A stretch of 64,000 bases of DNA from Holacanthus passer (taxonomy: Eukaryota > Chordata > Actinopteri > Pomacanthidae). Positions within the stretch are counted from its first letter, which is position 1; the number at the start of each line of letters is the position of its first letter. The stretch lies in the NCBI GenBank assembly GCA_025331565.1, contig JAFREQ010000155.1, positions 310,001-374,000 of the forward strand. Direction: 5' to 3'. The position numbers were made by a program, and so were the translations under genes. The notes under the pieces were generated by a model that had not been told where the DNA came from, ran no database searches, and saw only the letters and a list, made by a program, of their open reading frames with translations. Positions 35,546 to 48,490 of this stretch are shown piece by piece.

Positions 35546-38500
35546 ATTCCACGTGGATTTTCAGACCAGTCGCTCACACCAGATCTGATGAGGTACACTG
35601 CATGAAATTCCTCAGAGGTGCAGTGAAACTCACCGGGCTGTATCTCCCTGATGGATAAACACGAGCCACTCGGGCACGTGCGCTACGTCCACGCAGCGCC
35701 ATCAGTCAACCTTAATGGTTGTTAGCATTACTGAGTAACCAGGTCTAATCATTTTACAGTGTGTTGACAGCAGAGAGGAACCCACTGTTACATGTTAATG
35801 AAGCAGAGGTTGTAACAGGCCGACAGGGAGGCTGTTTACTATCTGTGAGAAGCGACAAGTGTGTTTTTTCCCACATTCCCACTCAATGTGTGTAATGTAT
35901 CTATGCAGAGGAACCGTAAATATGAATCATGTGCTGATGCTTCTGATCAACACTGCGATGGACCTGAGAATGAATCATGGCTTATCAACCAGCATGGCAA
36001 GACTTACAGCCTTTCCAAAACCCAAAAGAGAAACGTGCAAGGACTCATTAAATCATGTGTTTTGGCTGTAATGTAGCTACCAGGCTTCTTCCAAGGCCGT
36101 TTCATTAAGTAACCACATTAGTTTGTTGTCTTTACGTGGATCATGATCTGCTGTAGTTTGAGCTTCAGTCTTTTTAGCTTGATATCATGTTTGTCAAGTG
36201 CTCATTTAAGATTCCTTTCACAAGGTTTAGTTGTAAAACAAGTCATTAAAAAAAAATCTTCTTGTGACACCTGTCGTTTCAAAATCAACTGTTGCTGACT
36301 AGAAATGAGTTTTTTTCTACCTCTGTTTGAAATTAGAAAAGAAAAGACAGAAAAGTTTGGGTGGTGAATCTGCCGCCGTGATCATCGTAGATTGTGTTGT
36401 GTGAGGATGGAAAAGCTTGACAGGTGCAGCAGGCAGACGCGTCTTAGCAAACAATCAGTTCATCATATTCATTAAGAAGCATCTATTGGCTGCAGCCATG
36501 CGAAAAATCTTCTGTGAATCTCAAATTTGATTTCGGTCTATGTGTGTCGAACTCCCTCTTCTGCCTCGTAGTCAAACAGGTTTTTCCTTGTGAAGTCATA
36601 GTTGACCTCTATAGAGCAGCACAATACAAAAGATCCATTAAAAGTCCAAATAAAAATGCTTCTGTAGTAACGTATACATGCTCGCATTGACTTTCCTTTC
36701 CTGTGCTTTAACACTTGTATCCACACGCTGGAGTGTGAGATGTGAAGCGGAAGCCAGCTGCTGTGCTGTGGGAACTCATCATCCGTCCCTGAGCGGAGCA
36801 GAGCAGGTTAAAGTGATGAATCTGATCCAAGTTCCTGACAAACGCCTGCTGTTCAAGGCAACTGTTCCATTAATATTCAGATGTGCTTACTGGCTCCATC
36901 AAGGGGTGGAGGGAAGCAAAAGTCTGCTTAAGTTGGAAAATAATTACAGTAACTTTTCTGGCTTGCCAGCTGCTACTGAGAAGGAACTGGCTGTGAGGTG
37001 GTGCTGCGGCTCGCCATTTATTTAAGTCAAATGTTGTGTGTTAAAGTCTGAATTAGCAGAAATTTGAAAATGCTTTTCACACGCAGCGCTTTTAATCAGG
37101 GCTCAGAATTTGCATAAAAGCTAAAGTAGGCTTAAACTGCTTTTCTATAGGGAAACCAAAAAAAATGATATACCAGCAAAACACCACATTAGTTCATGAT
37201 CTTTCTCGCCCTGTATGTGGCAGTGGTATCGCTAATAGACCTCCTGCATCGAGGCTGTGAGATTAATGTGCGCTTTACATGCCTGTGCACCGCTTTTTTT
37301 TCCCCCGCTCCTGAATTCATTAGAGATGGTAACGATCTGTCGCTCTGACAGTCCGGGGCGGGGAAGGTCAGCACAAACCTCTTATCTAGATTATGGAGCT
37401 CCCCACCAGCGGAGAAGTGCACCCGGCATTTTTGAGGGAAATTCACAGAGAGATGTTTGAGATGCAAATCAGTGGAAATAGTTGCTTCCTGCTGCTGCAT
37501 TTTCAGCTGTCGATGATTTGCTTTACATTTAATCACTCTTAACCTGCAACCATGTTTGGACTCAAAAGCATCTTGACCCACATGTTCACACATTTTAGAC
37601 ACTGCAGCACCTTTTCTTATTGTTCTCTTGAAACTATACAATCCGGTTGAAGACGGCGCGGCTGCATCAGGAAAGGATTTAGTGGCAATCTCAGTTTCCT
37701 ATAGATTCAATTTAGCTTGACGGTGATATTGCTTACAGTAATTTTGTTCCTCTTTGAAACAAGCCCAGTATCTCTCAGCCTGTCATTAAAACGGCGAAAG
37801 ACAACGGTGACAGCGGCGGAGAGGATATCATGGTATCAAGTAATTAAGTTGATAATGAAACCATCGATTTGTGCCGCGAAGGTCTCGGTTGAGTTTATTG
37901 TGCCGTCACCAGGATGAAGCTTGTTCTCTGGACTCACTCCACTGGGGATCCAGGCCAATCAATCCCAGATTTGGGCAAGTTTTAATCACTTTTGTTTGAA
38001 AGGCTTCCTGTCTTGTAAAAGCCTCTTGGTTTGAAACACACCCAGTTCCAAAAGCAGCACAGTAAATACTCAGAAATGTGCTGTAAACACTCAACGATGT
38101 ACTGTGAGGTCACAGAGACTCGTCTATGGAGTCGTGCTTCTTGTCGTTAAGCAAAATCTGCTCTTGACATAATGTGAGAAAAGATCATTTGTTGATTTTC
38201 AAAACTGTCCTGTGCATAATTTCAGTCAATTTTGGATGTTTTTAATGCAGTCAGTAACAGATCCCAGTGAAGTGTATAGACGTTGTGAGTGTGGCTCCAT
38301 CTATTTTATGAAAATGTCCACTTAAGCTTTAGAGTCCAAGCACATAGTTTACATGAGTTTCCATTAAACTCTGTAGTCCATCTTTAAACAGTTCCTAACA
38401 AACAGCTCACTGGAGTCGTTATTGGTCCGATTAAGCAAATTGCAATAAAACTAAAGAGCTGCATCGCAAATCAATTCCATCCATCATCCAGTATCCATCT

Positions 38501-39429
38501 GTCCATCCACCCTATGGAGGAAACTCATTTCAGGCGCTTGTATCCATGATCTAATTCTTCGGTCGCTTCCTGCGGCTCATGACCAAAAGAAAACAGTAAA
38601 ATTAAAGATTATATTCAAAAACGATCTACAACCACTGATAGTGCTTCTTTTTTATGTTGTCGTTTGTGTTCACCAGTTCCCCTTTTGTGCTCTTTGTCTG
38701 GCCAGACAGATATGAATGTTTCCCGTCTTGTCTCATTCAGTCGTCTCGCTGTTCTCAGTGTTTATGCCTGCAGCTTAATTTCTTCTTTAGGTTTATCGGA
38801 GGTTAGAGAGGAGCTGCTTTACTTCGTCTTGTTAACTGTGAAATGTGTTCATACTCCAGTTAATGCAGTTCCTCATGGATATTGAAGTTTGGCTGAATAA
38901 AACTCTTAATTCTCATTGTGTCTCTTGCTTGGTCTCTGTCTGAATGAGCGAACAAATGAATGAGCATATAAAGACCTTCCATATTAAGCACCTCACAGTT
39001 TATGTCTAATGCCGACGTTCGGCGCTGACACAGGAAGTGGTGTGTGTAGAAAGTAAGGATGTGGAGGATGAGGAAGTGAATTGGTTTGTAGATTGTGTGA
39101 CTTTCATGTTTCTTCTTTCTTTGTAAAATCACATACCTGCACTTTTACCTTTTTGTAAAACTGTAACCATGATATTTACTGTGTTTAAGTTGCTCCATAA
39201 CTCAACCATAGTTTTCCATCACCGTGAACCTTCCCTCACTTTAACGACATTGTCCGACATAATTGGACGTAATCGATTTTGCAGAATTGGCCAATATCAG
39301 CTTTTGTGTCTGGAAGTTCTTGATTTCAATTTACATAATTTTGATGTATGCATTTGCTTGTGTGCAGCTTTTAAGTGTTTGTATGTAATGATACGGACAA
39401 TAACAATGATTTAACATTCTTCCTGCTCC
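35546..39429. other. Intronic sequence, no gene
   Basis: No exon recognised. Notable: a degenerate CCAT-rich stretch at 38478-38513 and an octamer at 37462-37469. The region 37180-37900 has non-repetitive texture. Open frames such as 37189-37641 (minus) resemble nothing. Confidence 0.4.
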
Positions 39430-39900
39430 GCCTGTGAAACGCAGCAGCTCGCTCCTGCCAGCAGTTTATTGTGGTTCTCCATATTGGAGTCGGGCAGCAG
39501 CTGTCCCCTCTCCAGCAGATTTTCTCTCCCCAGCAGAGCTCCCATGCAGCTTCGGCAGCTTTGGCTGCTGTCAGCTGCCTATTTCTGTTGAGCTTTACGA
39601 CGTAGCGGCACTTACCCATCCCTGGCCGGCCATTTTCTCTGAGAGTCTTAACATCAGGCAGCTGCCGCCTGCTTCGGCGCGGCCAACATTGTTGTTACAG
39701 ATGTCCTTGGCCGCCACACCTGTACGTGATGAATTTCAACTTGGCCCGGCGCGCCTAGTGGGGAAATAAACAACATGGTGAATTCAATATTGCACGTGTA
39801 GTACAGGCCAGCGCGTCGGGTCGAGGGGAGTTTATGTGTCATGGCTGATGCATAAACCCTGATTAAATGCGGCGCTATCAGCAAAATGTAACGCTGTTAT
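39430..39900. promoter_or_regulatory. Candidate intronic enhancer (CAGCTG cluster, CpG-containing)
   Basis: Three CAGCTG E-boxes (39498-39503, 39572-39577, 39659-39664) fall within 170 bp. GC-rich sequence with CpG clusters (39670-39685, 39746-39758, 39812-39824) follows. The block lies 2 kb upstream of the MKEK exon and is unlike the AT-rich flanks. Function is inferred only. Confidence 0.3.
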
Positions 39901-41779
39901 TTACAGGAGTAATATGCTGTGAATTGAAAATTTTGTTATGAAGGCTATTCTTTAAGCACGCCGTCGACAGAAGAACTCCACGGAGCAGTTGTGAAGAATA
40001 TCAGTAAAAAATGCCGACACAGTAATGAAGCAGCTCGGCCAACTACCTTTCTCTGCAACTGCTGTGTTCTCCCTCTGTCAGCAGTCCAGCTGGAGTCCGG
40101 GGAGCCCAGTGCCCCCATTAGGTTGTTTTGACAGCCTTATCCACAGTAATTAATACCAGGTACTTTTAAATGAGATTTATGTGAGACATGCTGTTTGCTC
40201 TTCCCAGTTGGGGAGTGAACTGCTGCTGAGAGTTTGGGACACTGAGCGGCACCGTCGGTGTGTGTACCCTCTGTTTTCTGCAGTACAGTAAACACCGAGA
40301 GGCTAAATACGAAGACTCAGACTCATATTGATTTAAAATGCTTGAGAGAGCGAGAACTAAGGCAGCCTTCATCTTGAAAGCTGGTGATACAGAGGGCTCG
40401 GTCTTTAGTGGGTGTTTTTTTAGCTGAATATAGTAAATATTAAGAGTAAAGTAACATTAAAGGTAGAAACAGTATAAAATATTCCACATCTCAACTGTCT
40501 CAGTTCTTGAACATCTACAGTGTGGACGTGTATGTCTCTGTTCACATTGGTTATTGACGTCAATAAAGGAAATCAATAAGCTTGTACACGGGGAGTAAAT
40601 GAACCTCATGTATTGATCATTAATATTGTAAAGCTCTATTGAACAGTTTGCTCAAACGATGACGGCTCTTCATATTTTGAACATTTTTATTCAGGTTCCT
40701 GTCTCCTGATCTTAAACCCTCTTTTTCCAAAAGCGAGTTCAGAACGAGTCAGTAATGGAGTTGTGTGTGAAACTGGTATTCAGTGTAATGAGCTTGACAC
40801 TTCAAATAAATTCTACTTCAAGCTAAACTGCAAGCGCTCAAAAATCAACGCGCACCACTTTGTTGCAGTCGAGTTCATTTCTGATATAATCAGTAAAGGG
40901 ACCTTGAATCTTAACGAATAAAAAGAAGGAAGTTATGTAGATTTCCATTCTCTCGAAATAACACTCTGACCTACACAACATTAAATCCCGCAGCGTCTCG
41001 TACAGCAGTTTCAGAACAACCTAAAACAGCAAGTTTACAATCCGGATCCATTTGTTTCCCAATAATTAGACCAAAACCTTTTCACTTTAGGGCCCAGTCT
41101 CTTGTTCAATCTGAATAATTTACAGCCTGAAGAAGGAAAATTATTCAGTGTTTCATCAGTAAAAAACAAACCTTAAGGAACATATAGAGGCAAATCTAAT
41201 TTTGTAGACCATATATTTTCTAACCTGTTGATCTAATGGGCCCAAGAATTTACAGTAAATAGGGAACAAGTATTCAGAGAGAGATCCTCACAGGCTCATG
41301 ATGGATAATCCCCCTTCAATTATGACCTTTTAAGGTTTTATACTCACTGCAGCATAAAAGTCAAAATCATCCATAAGATAACTGGGAAGTGATTAAATTT
41401 ATGGGATGTGTGCACCTGATGTTCATGATAGCGGTTTTTTTTTTTTTCATGATCATGACCTTCATGGGTGTGAATGTGCAGCTGATTACAGCTTCCCTGC
41501 AGTCCCTTCCTCCATCACACCGGCATGATAAAAAGCTTGGATCATCAGTTTTGAATGGAAAGATGTTTTTAAAAAAAAAATTATCAGTAGAGTAAAAGCA
41601 TCTTGTGAAACATCCTCCAACCAGGATCCAGAGTGAACTTATCTCACTCATCTCCATCCTCCCTTCCATTATTTCCCCTCCCTGTATGATGTACTGGTTT
41701 GCATGCGAGGAAGGAGACCTGTGCAGACATCAGCACACCGACCAGAGCCCACGTTGTTTTCCTTTTTTTTTTTTCTAAA
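39901..41779. other. Intronic sequence upstream of the MKEK exon
   Basis: AT-rich, with T/A homopolymers at 41437-41448 and 41571-41580. No repeat family or exon recognised. Confidence 0.4.
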
Positions 41780-41926
41780 TCAGTCGTTAGGTTGTAAGCC
41801 CACCCACTTATGAACCGACTCTCTACCTAAGGGGTCTGGCTGGGAAGCGGCGGGGACGCAGCGCCGACGCGAGCTGTTCCAAAAAGTCTCCAGATTGAAT
41901 CTTTTGGAAGCGGATCGGAGGGAAAA
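41780..41926 (+). promoter_or_regulatory. dpp6: Presumed 5'UTR and core promoter region of the MKEK exon
   Basis: The sequence rises in GC and CpG content at 41825-41875, with several CpGs in the GGGAAGCGGCGGGGACGCAG stretch at 41847-41866. The surroundings are AT-rich, and a T-run lies at 41764-41774. No clear TATA box is seen at a usual distance. The CpG rise immediately ahead of a well-formed first exon supports a promoter, but the start site is inferred. Confidence 0.4.
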
Positions 41927-41977
41927 ATGAAGGAAAAGAGCCTGATTGAGACTGCAAAAATGCAGGGCAACGTCATG
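41927..41977 (+). CDS. dpp6: Second alternative first coding exon of DPP6 (MKEK-type N-terminus)
   Basis: Seventeen codons read MKEKSLIETAKMQGNVM and end exactly at the strong donor GTAAGC at 41978, in phase 0 as for the MNQTA exon. The ATG has A at -3. The peptide, especially its TAKMQGNVM end, matches my memory of a short DPP6 N-terminal variant that joins the same second exon. It is a charged cytoplasmic tail with no membrane segment, and it lacks the MNQTA motif, so channels with this variant should lack that pore-blocking effect. It lies 18.6 kb downstream of the MNQTA exon on the same strand, as expected for alternative promoters of one gene. Reading on past the donor gives a hydrophobic 44-residue extension to a stop at 42110, which I take to be intron. 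Confidence 0.75.
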
Positions 41978-43174
41978 GTAAGCTGGCTTTTGGTGGCTTT
42001 TCCTCCACATTGCATGACGCCGATGAATTATTTCCTCCTTATAATGAAGAGAAGCGTCGCGTCTCCTTCATCCAAACGCGCTTTTACGCACGAGCGACGC
42101 TTCGGGAAATGAGCCCGTTTAACGTTAATGTTCGGCTTTTTTTTTCTAAGCCACTGAGGTTGATTTCTGACAGTTCACGCCCTTTCGGATTTCACGTGTC
42201 CTCCTGTGCTTTCAGGTGCAAGCCGAGCAAAGGGAGTCAGAGAGGATGAGAATCGCAGTTAAAAGGAGTTGGAAAGTTTGCTCCTGCTTTTATGGGGCCG
42301 ATGATAATGACTGCTGAGTTTTGGGTTCGTCTCCTTTGCCTCATGAAGCCTTTGAGGGCAGAGGTAACCTTTTGCCCAAGGAGGGTCTCATTAATATTTT
42401 ACTGCATCTAAAGCTGTGAGGTGCAGGATATATCACCCCGGCTGTCCCTGTGCTGGGGGCTGCAGCCGGCTATATTGGATGTATGTATGAGTGGAGCGAA
42501 TACCAAATGTCTTGTGGGACTCTTTCAGATATTAAGGGCCAGTGCAATTACTTTTAGAGGCTTTTGTGCATGAACGTTTTTTATCATATTATCTCAACAC
42601 GGGCGGCTCGCTGATTTTCTGATCAGACCAACTTTATTCCTGGACAGCTCAGTTTGATAATTTTCCGATTCGCCCCGTGATTGCTTTATTTATAGCTGAA
42701 TAAGCCGGGCAAACACTCCAGGCCATTTTGGAAGATGTGGGACACAGCTGTGTGGAGTCAGGCCTTTCTAAATGGTTCCCTCACTGAAGACGGTCCTCTA
42801 CTCCCTGTGGCCTTATTTTGTGTGGAGATGGGCGCCGTGTGTTTATCTCTTTTATCCCTGCATAATGAAAAGTAAACACCGGTTTTTATCATGAGGATTT
42901 TGGTCAATTTCCAAATCAGAAAGTCACTCGCGCTGAGATATAAAGCGAATATTTTCATTCCACTTGGCAATTGTGTAGCCGTCCTGTTTACGCCGACAAA
43001 GTTGTGAATATGCGGAGAATCTGGAGCCTGAAGGAGCCAGTGAAACCATATCTGAAGATGTGATATTCATCAGAAAGAAAGGACATCAGCCGCTCGTCCA
43101 AATTTAATCCTCAAGATGTATAAGCAGCTTAGTCTTTTTTGGTGGGTTGACATAAGACACACAGCTCATTCTTC

Positions 43175-43320
43175 CTTAAATAAATAGTTGGACATTTTGG
43201 GAATATTCTCTGTCTCGCTGAGAGCTGGATGAGAAAATCCATAACACACTTATATCTGTCCATTTAATATGAAGCTACAGCTGCGACACTATTAGCTTAA
43301 CTCCATGTTTGTTCAAAAAG
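43175..43320 (+). repeat. Teleost dispersed repeat (GACATTTTGGGAA type), copy 2
   Basis: AAATAGTTGGACATTTTGGG, TCGCTGAGAGCTGGATGAGA, TATATCTGTCCATTTAATAT and GAAGCTACAGCTGCGACACT, then TTAGCTTAACTCCATG, follow the full order of this common fish repeat. It is the best preserved of the three copies in the window. Confidence 0.7.
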
Positions 43321-43344
43321 CAAAGTGTCAAAATGATTCCTTTA

Positions 43345-43500
43345 TTTCCAGCACAGGTTAATGAATATACCTCTTTACTTGCCGTCTGTGTATTTGACCA
43401 CTGTCTCCCAATGATTTCTTGAATATACAGTCATCGCTGTCCACTTTCCAAGCTGTTCAGTTTCTCACTACACCTTGTGTTGATACAGTTGTTCTGGTTA
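43345..43500 (+). repeat. Unnamed repeat shared with 49128-49345, copy A
   Basis: CCAGCACAGGTTAATGA, GCCGTCTGTGTA, CCACTGTCTCCCAATGATTT and TTTCCAAGCTGTTCAGTTTC recur in the same order, with changes and a spacer difference, at 49128-49280. I cannot name the family. Confidence 0.5.
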
Positions 43501-46500
43501 ATTTTTGTGTGAAGCATCTTTCTTAATCATGTTATTCATCTTTGTAACATATCGGCATTCTACAAAATGCTGGATATCAGAGGATGTCAACTGTCCACTG
43601 CTGCTATCGTGGACATTCCTCTTTATCCACAGTCACATAAAACACAGCTACAGTGAGATTTACATCACATAAATCCACATGTTACTTGTGAATGTTTAAA
43701 CACGTTTTGTACGGATGAAACATTGAATTCTCAGCAAGAGAAGCACATAAGCGAAGTGAAATCTTGGACAGGAAGCAGAAACCAAAATCATTCAAACTAC
43801 CTCTTAATTAGTCTTTGGGGGTTTTTTATTTCTGAAAATGGAAACAGAATGAGGATTTTCTTTTTCTCAGAGTGGGAGCAGCGATCCTGCAGGAATGCAC
43901 CTGCTGAAGAAAGACTTGTAATGGCTCCATCTCTGAGAGGAGGCTGCTGCCAGACTCTTGGCATTTGTTGGTCCATTTTGGCCTCTTCAGTGAGATCTAC
44001 ACATGTTTAGTCCAGAACTGAACCAGGCCTCGTTGTGGCTCTCAAAGGTCTCCTGCTTCCCCCCGGGGCAGATTGAAGCACACACACACACTCCTGCCAT
44101 TTATTTTCTGCATTTGGATGCTGATGTATTCATATCCCTGACTTCACTGTTTGATTTATTGACTCAATTAGTTGTAACATTATTCAACCTCTAGGGGGGG
44201 ATTTAGCTGATAACAACATGGAAAGTGCATGACAGCAAAGCAGACAATGTACTTGGCTTTAAGCATGGCAGGTTTATTGCACCAGGTGATTGCTTCCTGC
44301 ACAATAAGCCCGTCCTCCTGGGATGGAGAGTCTCGGTGGGAAGTCCTCTCAATAACAGGGAGAAATCTTCACAGCGTGATTTCTGACCGACAAACATGGC
44401 GCGGTTGGTGCCCGCTGGGGATTCTGCCTGCAACTCAAACAGGTAGATCTTGAAATGGGTGCCAAAACACCCCCAAGGTGTTGTGCCTGCACAGGAAATT
44501 GCAGCTGACCAAGTCTGCATTCAGATGCCTAAAGACAGCGAAGACTTTACCATAGGACTCGTATGCTGTTATTTCACAGTGTGGGGACGCTTGATGTCTG
44601 CAAATGCACGAGTGTCTGGCACAAATGTGAGAGCATCCTGCAACAGCTCAGACGCTCTTGTCTTTGCGTCTAATTGTTCTCTCCCCTTCAAGGGCAGAGA
44701 CGGCAGCGCTGTCGAACGACTGAAGATTTCTCTGGGCTGAAGTCAAAATAAATAAATTTATGCTGTAGACATTATGGACTTAGAGATCTGTCTCTGCAAA
44801 AGCGGAGAGGCATTGAAAAGACTATCCAGGAAGGGTCCTGTTGTCATGGTTGTGGTTGAGTAAACACTGGCGCTCCTCCAGTGAGGGCTTCTGTTGTCTC
44901 ATTAACTCCAAAGTCTGTGTGGCTGCAGGATACAAACATTCAATTTAACTTGACTTTAGAAGTATTATAGGGTCACTATTGGGATTTGAGATTTATGTTA
45001 TTTTTACGACTGCACTTTTGAGATTTTAAGCATTTGTGCCATATGACAAAAGAATGAAATCACTATTCTATGTAATCAGATACTTTGCATTATCCTGGAT
45101 CCTGTAGTCAACTATACGATTATGTAACTCTAATAGTCGTATTAGGATTACAGGGCGGTTGATACTCGACTTTTGAGGTAGATACTGACGTTGATATTTG
45201 GGAGTTTTAAAAATCTGATAATGATATGACGATGACAATATGATGAAATGATATGACAATTTCTGCTTTAACCATAACATAAGCAGTCTTTAAGTACTTT
45301 AAGTTATTTGAATAACTGACAGCTTTTTATTAAGAACATAGATGAGTAGCTTAGAATTAACTTGAATGTGTTGATTTTGGACAAATGTGTGCAGAGGTGT
45401 TCATGATACTAACCAGCCGTGAACTCCGGACTGATTCTAGTCAGGAATTCATCCACTCGTCTTCTCAGTCGTGAGGAAAAAGCAGCAACAATCCTTCTTC
45501 CCCACATGATCGTGTTTTTAATCAGAGCGCACACAGAGAGGAGGAGCCTTTCACCGACGGGTCTATGACACAGGATTTTACTCGTTTTAAATAGGAAAAA
45601 AAATAGAAAATCAATATGTGGGGTCAATGTTGATGTTGAATAAATCAAAGTATGGGAAACACTGCAATATTCATTTTTCACTGTCTTAGTGCTGTGGCTC
45701 GTGGAGATGAATCTAAAGGGATTTAACATGATTAAAAGGGTCGGAACCAGAAAAATCATTTTTCTCCCACAGACAATTATGTTGTTTATTCCAAACTTCT
45801 CTCCAGTGTTTCCACTTTTCTACAGAATTACTGGACAATTTACTTCTTCATTCCTCTAATAACAACGTAAAGAAAAACACAAAACTGGTCAAATACTAAA
45901 AAAAAAAACTGATGCCACCAGTGATGAGAGGCTTCAAGCAAACGTTACTTTGCTTTAAAGGAGCACAAGCCAACAAAGTTTGGAACCGCCGGGTTCATGC
46001 AAACGTGTTTTCATATAGTCTAAAGTTTAAAAAAATCCTAATTTAGATGTTTACTTGGCCATATAGTTCAAGTAAGTTTGCCTCTTGATGCTGAATTCTC
46101 TTTAATACTTTTTGCTAATAACACTTTTCTGGCAGTTAAACATAGTTATATTGGTTTTAAATGCAAAGCTCTACACATCAATGTATATATGTATCACAAT
46201 ATGGAAAATGTCAGAAACAGCTCTTCAGACATGTTTAACAAAAACCTTAAACTATTTAAATCACTTTTCCTGAATCATTCATTTGGAAAACACAGTTTTG
46301 TAACGAGGCAGCTGTATAATCATGCTGTCACGATATGATTCCACAGAAAGTCGATATTGATTTGACAGCATTCAATTATTGCTCCGCCCTTCAGGAAAAC
46401 CTGTAAAACAGAAATTGCAAACGAGATGATAAAAACCTCGACTGTCTTTAGATGTTGATGTCGCAAAGATCAGATTATTCCAGCGATGAGCTCTGTGTAC

Positions 46501-47109
46501 CAACTGTCACCTTTATTGAACATCAGCCTAATTTGCTGGCCGTTCTGTTTTCCCCAGAGCGCAGACTGGAAGCAGATGTGCTTCCTGTTTCCACACTGAA
46601 CAATGCTTCTGTTTTCTACCTCACACAGCTGTTTGCCGTATTGCTGCTCGTGCGCCTTCGGGCTTGATGAGTGCATTTTGATGGAGGACCACCCTGCGCG
46701 ATTTGGTGCTCCTCTACGCAGTTAATGCCTTTTCAATACGAACTCGGTGGCTGCGGGCCAACTCGTAGGTGTTGTGTCAATAGCTCACTTCACTTGTTTT
46801 CATGCCCATCCATTTCAAACCACGTGAAGAAGAAGTGAAATCACAGCGCTGTTTGTCCACCTCCGCATGCATGCTGCTTTATTGATTGCTGTGCAATGCC
46901 TGCTGCACCCTGCACCGTGATTTTCCAGACATCTGGTATGTGTGCACCTGTTACCCACTGCCTTGTTGTGAGTGAGTCAGCATTACCATCACAGCTCTTT
47001 TGACATTGTTGCTGCTGCATTGTGAGGCTTTCAAAAATATCAAACAGGCTCTGAAAGAAGGTGTTAGACAGATAGTAAAGACATTTATAGCAGCACTGTG
47101 GTGGAAAGA
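43501..47109. other. Intronic sequence, no gene
   Basis: No exon with family resemblance. A CA run lies at 44080-44089. The frame at 44229-44453 starts MTAKQTMYLALSMAGLL but has no supporting structure. The rest is AT-rich and unrecognised. Confidence 0.4.
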
Positions 47110-47113
47110 AAAG

Positions 47114-47450
47114 CAGTACAGGGCTGCGACTAATTACTACTTTCATTATCAACCAATCTATAGTCTAATCTATAATGTATTATAATGTGAATTGATTTGG
47201 CTGTAAAATGTCAGTAAATGTCCATCACCATTCCTTCCATTTGCATCAGAACTTCAAATACGTTAAATTTACAGTGATATGATGCAAATTGCAAACGGCT
47301 TTTACGATATAAGCATTGAGAACAACAAGTTTTTATTTACTCCATTTAAAGTGATAAAACATGGAAACGTTTTGTGAATTTGCTTGATAAATTGCCTAAA
47401 TGAGCTTCTATCAATCAATTAACCAAATGTTTGTCAGTTCATTTTCTGCA
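47114..47450 (+). repeat. Teleost dispersed repeat (GGCTGCAACTAAC type), copy 2
   Basis: It begins AGTACAGGGCTGCGACTAAT, continues TTCATTATCAACCAATCTAT and GGCTGTAAAATGTCAGTAAA, and ends near CTATCAATCAATTAACCAAA. This is the start-to-end order of the repeat seen also at 26375, 48808, 52795 and 58385. Confidence 0.65.
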
Positions 47451-48344
47451 GATGAACAGTTTTTTTTCAGCACCATCTGTGCATCGCCTTTATTCTGTTC
47501 GAAGGCTTAAGGACATATTATTACTATCTGTTGCTAATAACAGAGTGCTGTGACAAAGTGAGTACTCCAGCTCACACTCTTATTTTGAAATTTGCCCCCG
47601 CGAGGTGGTCTGTGGATACTCGCAGGATATTAATGCACTTGATGGGGGTCAGCTTTTTGCGGCATCAGAAATGTGGGAGGCTGTGACTGAGGGACTTGAT
47701 TTATAGTGACCTTTATGCGGGCTACAGTTTTTCAGCGGCGCCAGCTCACAACAGCAGCATTTCATTAGGCACACTGGAAATCCATCACACTGAGTGTTTC
47801 CCCTTTGGCTACATTTGTTTGTCGAGCAATCAAGCGACGCTGGCAGATGGCTCGACTTATCAACTTTTGCAGCACAGGAGTTGGAGTCTTATGACGAGGA
47901 TGGTTAGTTGGATTTAATTTTGTCTCGTGTGATGTCATCTCCCTAAAAAACAACTTTTTGTTTTCTATACTGTTTGTCCATATGTTTGCAAGCTGCAGAG
48001 ACGAGTTTTAAAAAAGCATGAAATGACTGTAAGTGGGTTTTGAAGGAGCGGCTGATCAATACCAGTAATTTAAGCATCACTTTGTCTGATGTCGGACGTT
48101 TCAGAACTCACTTCAAAGCCTGTTTCAGAACAAAACCCTTCACCCTGCTTTCACCATGACCTGCTCAGAAAACGGGGGCTTTGCTGAAAGTGAACATTTC
48201 AAAAGGTTTACGAAGAAAAGCAAACCCACAAGTGTTTTCTTAGATTAACTTTTTACATGACACTCTGCTTTAGATGCCTCAGCTGGATCTCTGCTCAAAT
48301 CATCCACGTTAAACCTTTCTAATTCCAAATTTTGAAATTGTGGC
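47451..48344. other. Intronic sequence, nothing recognised
   Basis: No exon or repeat identified between two dispersed repeat copies. Confidence 0.4.
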
Positions 48345-48490
48345 TTTACTTTGGGAAATGCACTTTATTGCCTTCTTGCTTAGAGTTGCATTAAAAGATT
48401 GATACCTCTCTCACAGTCTGGCAAATACAAGACTACAACTGGCAGCTGGATAGCTCAGCTTCACAAAAAGTCTGAAATGAGCAGCTGAAG
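48345..48490 (+). repeat. Teleost dispersed repeat (GGGAAATGCACTTTATT type), copy 3
   Basis: CTTTGGGAAATGCACTTTAT, TCTTGCTTAGAGTTGCATTA, AAAGATTGATACCTCTCTCA and GGCAGCTGGATAGCTCAGCT match the same repeat as 33471 and 43175 (..cttgctgagagttagatgag.., ..cagctggttagcttagct..). Confidence 0.6.

Larger units (their letters stand above)
23304..41926 (+). other. dpp6: Intron of dpp6 between the two alternative first exons
   Basis: This is non-coding sequence between the donor of the MNQTA exon and the MKEK exon. It holds the minisatellite just past the donor, a GCT repeat, old dispersed repeats, a Tc1-like remnant and two CTCF-like sites, all listed separately. Its downstream end also serves as the presumed promoter of the MKEK exon. 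No exon encoding the shared membrane segment was found here. Confidence 0.65.

Noticed and set aside
44229..44286. ATG frame MTAKQTMYLALSMAGLL ending CAG/GTGATT, a possible third dpp6 first exon
   Set aside because: The MTAK start is reminiscent of another DPP6 tail. The remaining residues do not match, the donor is weak and no promoter-like sequence precedes it.
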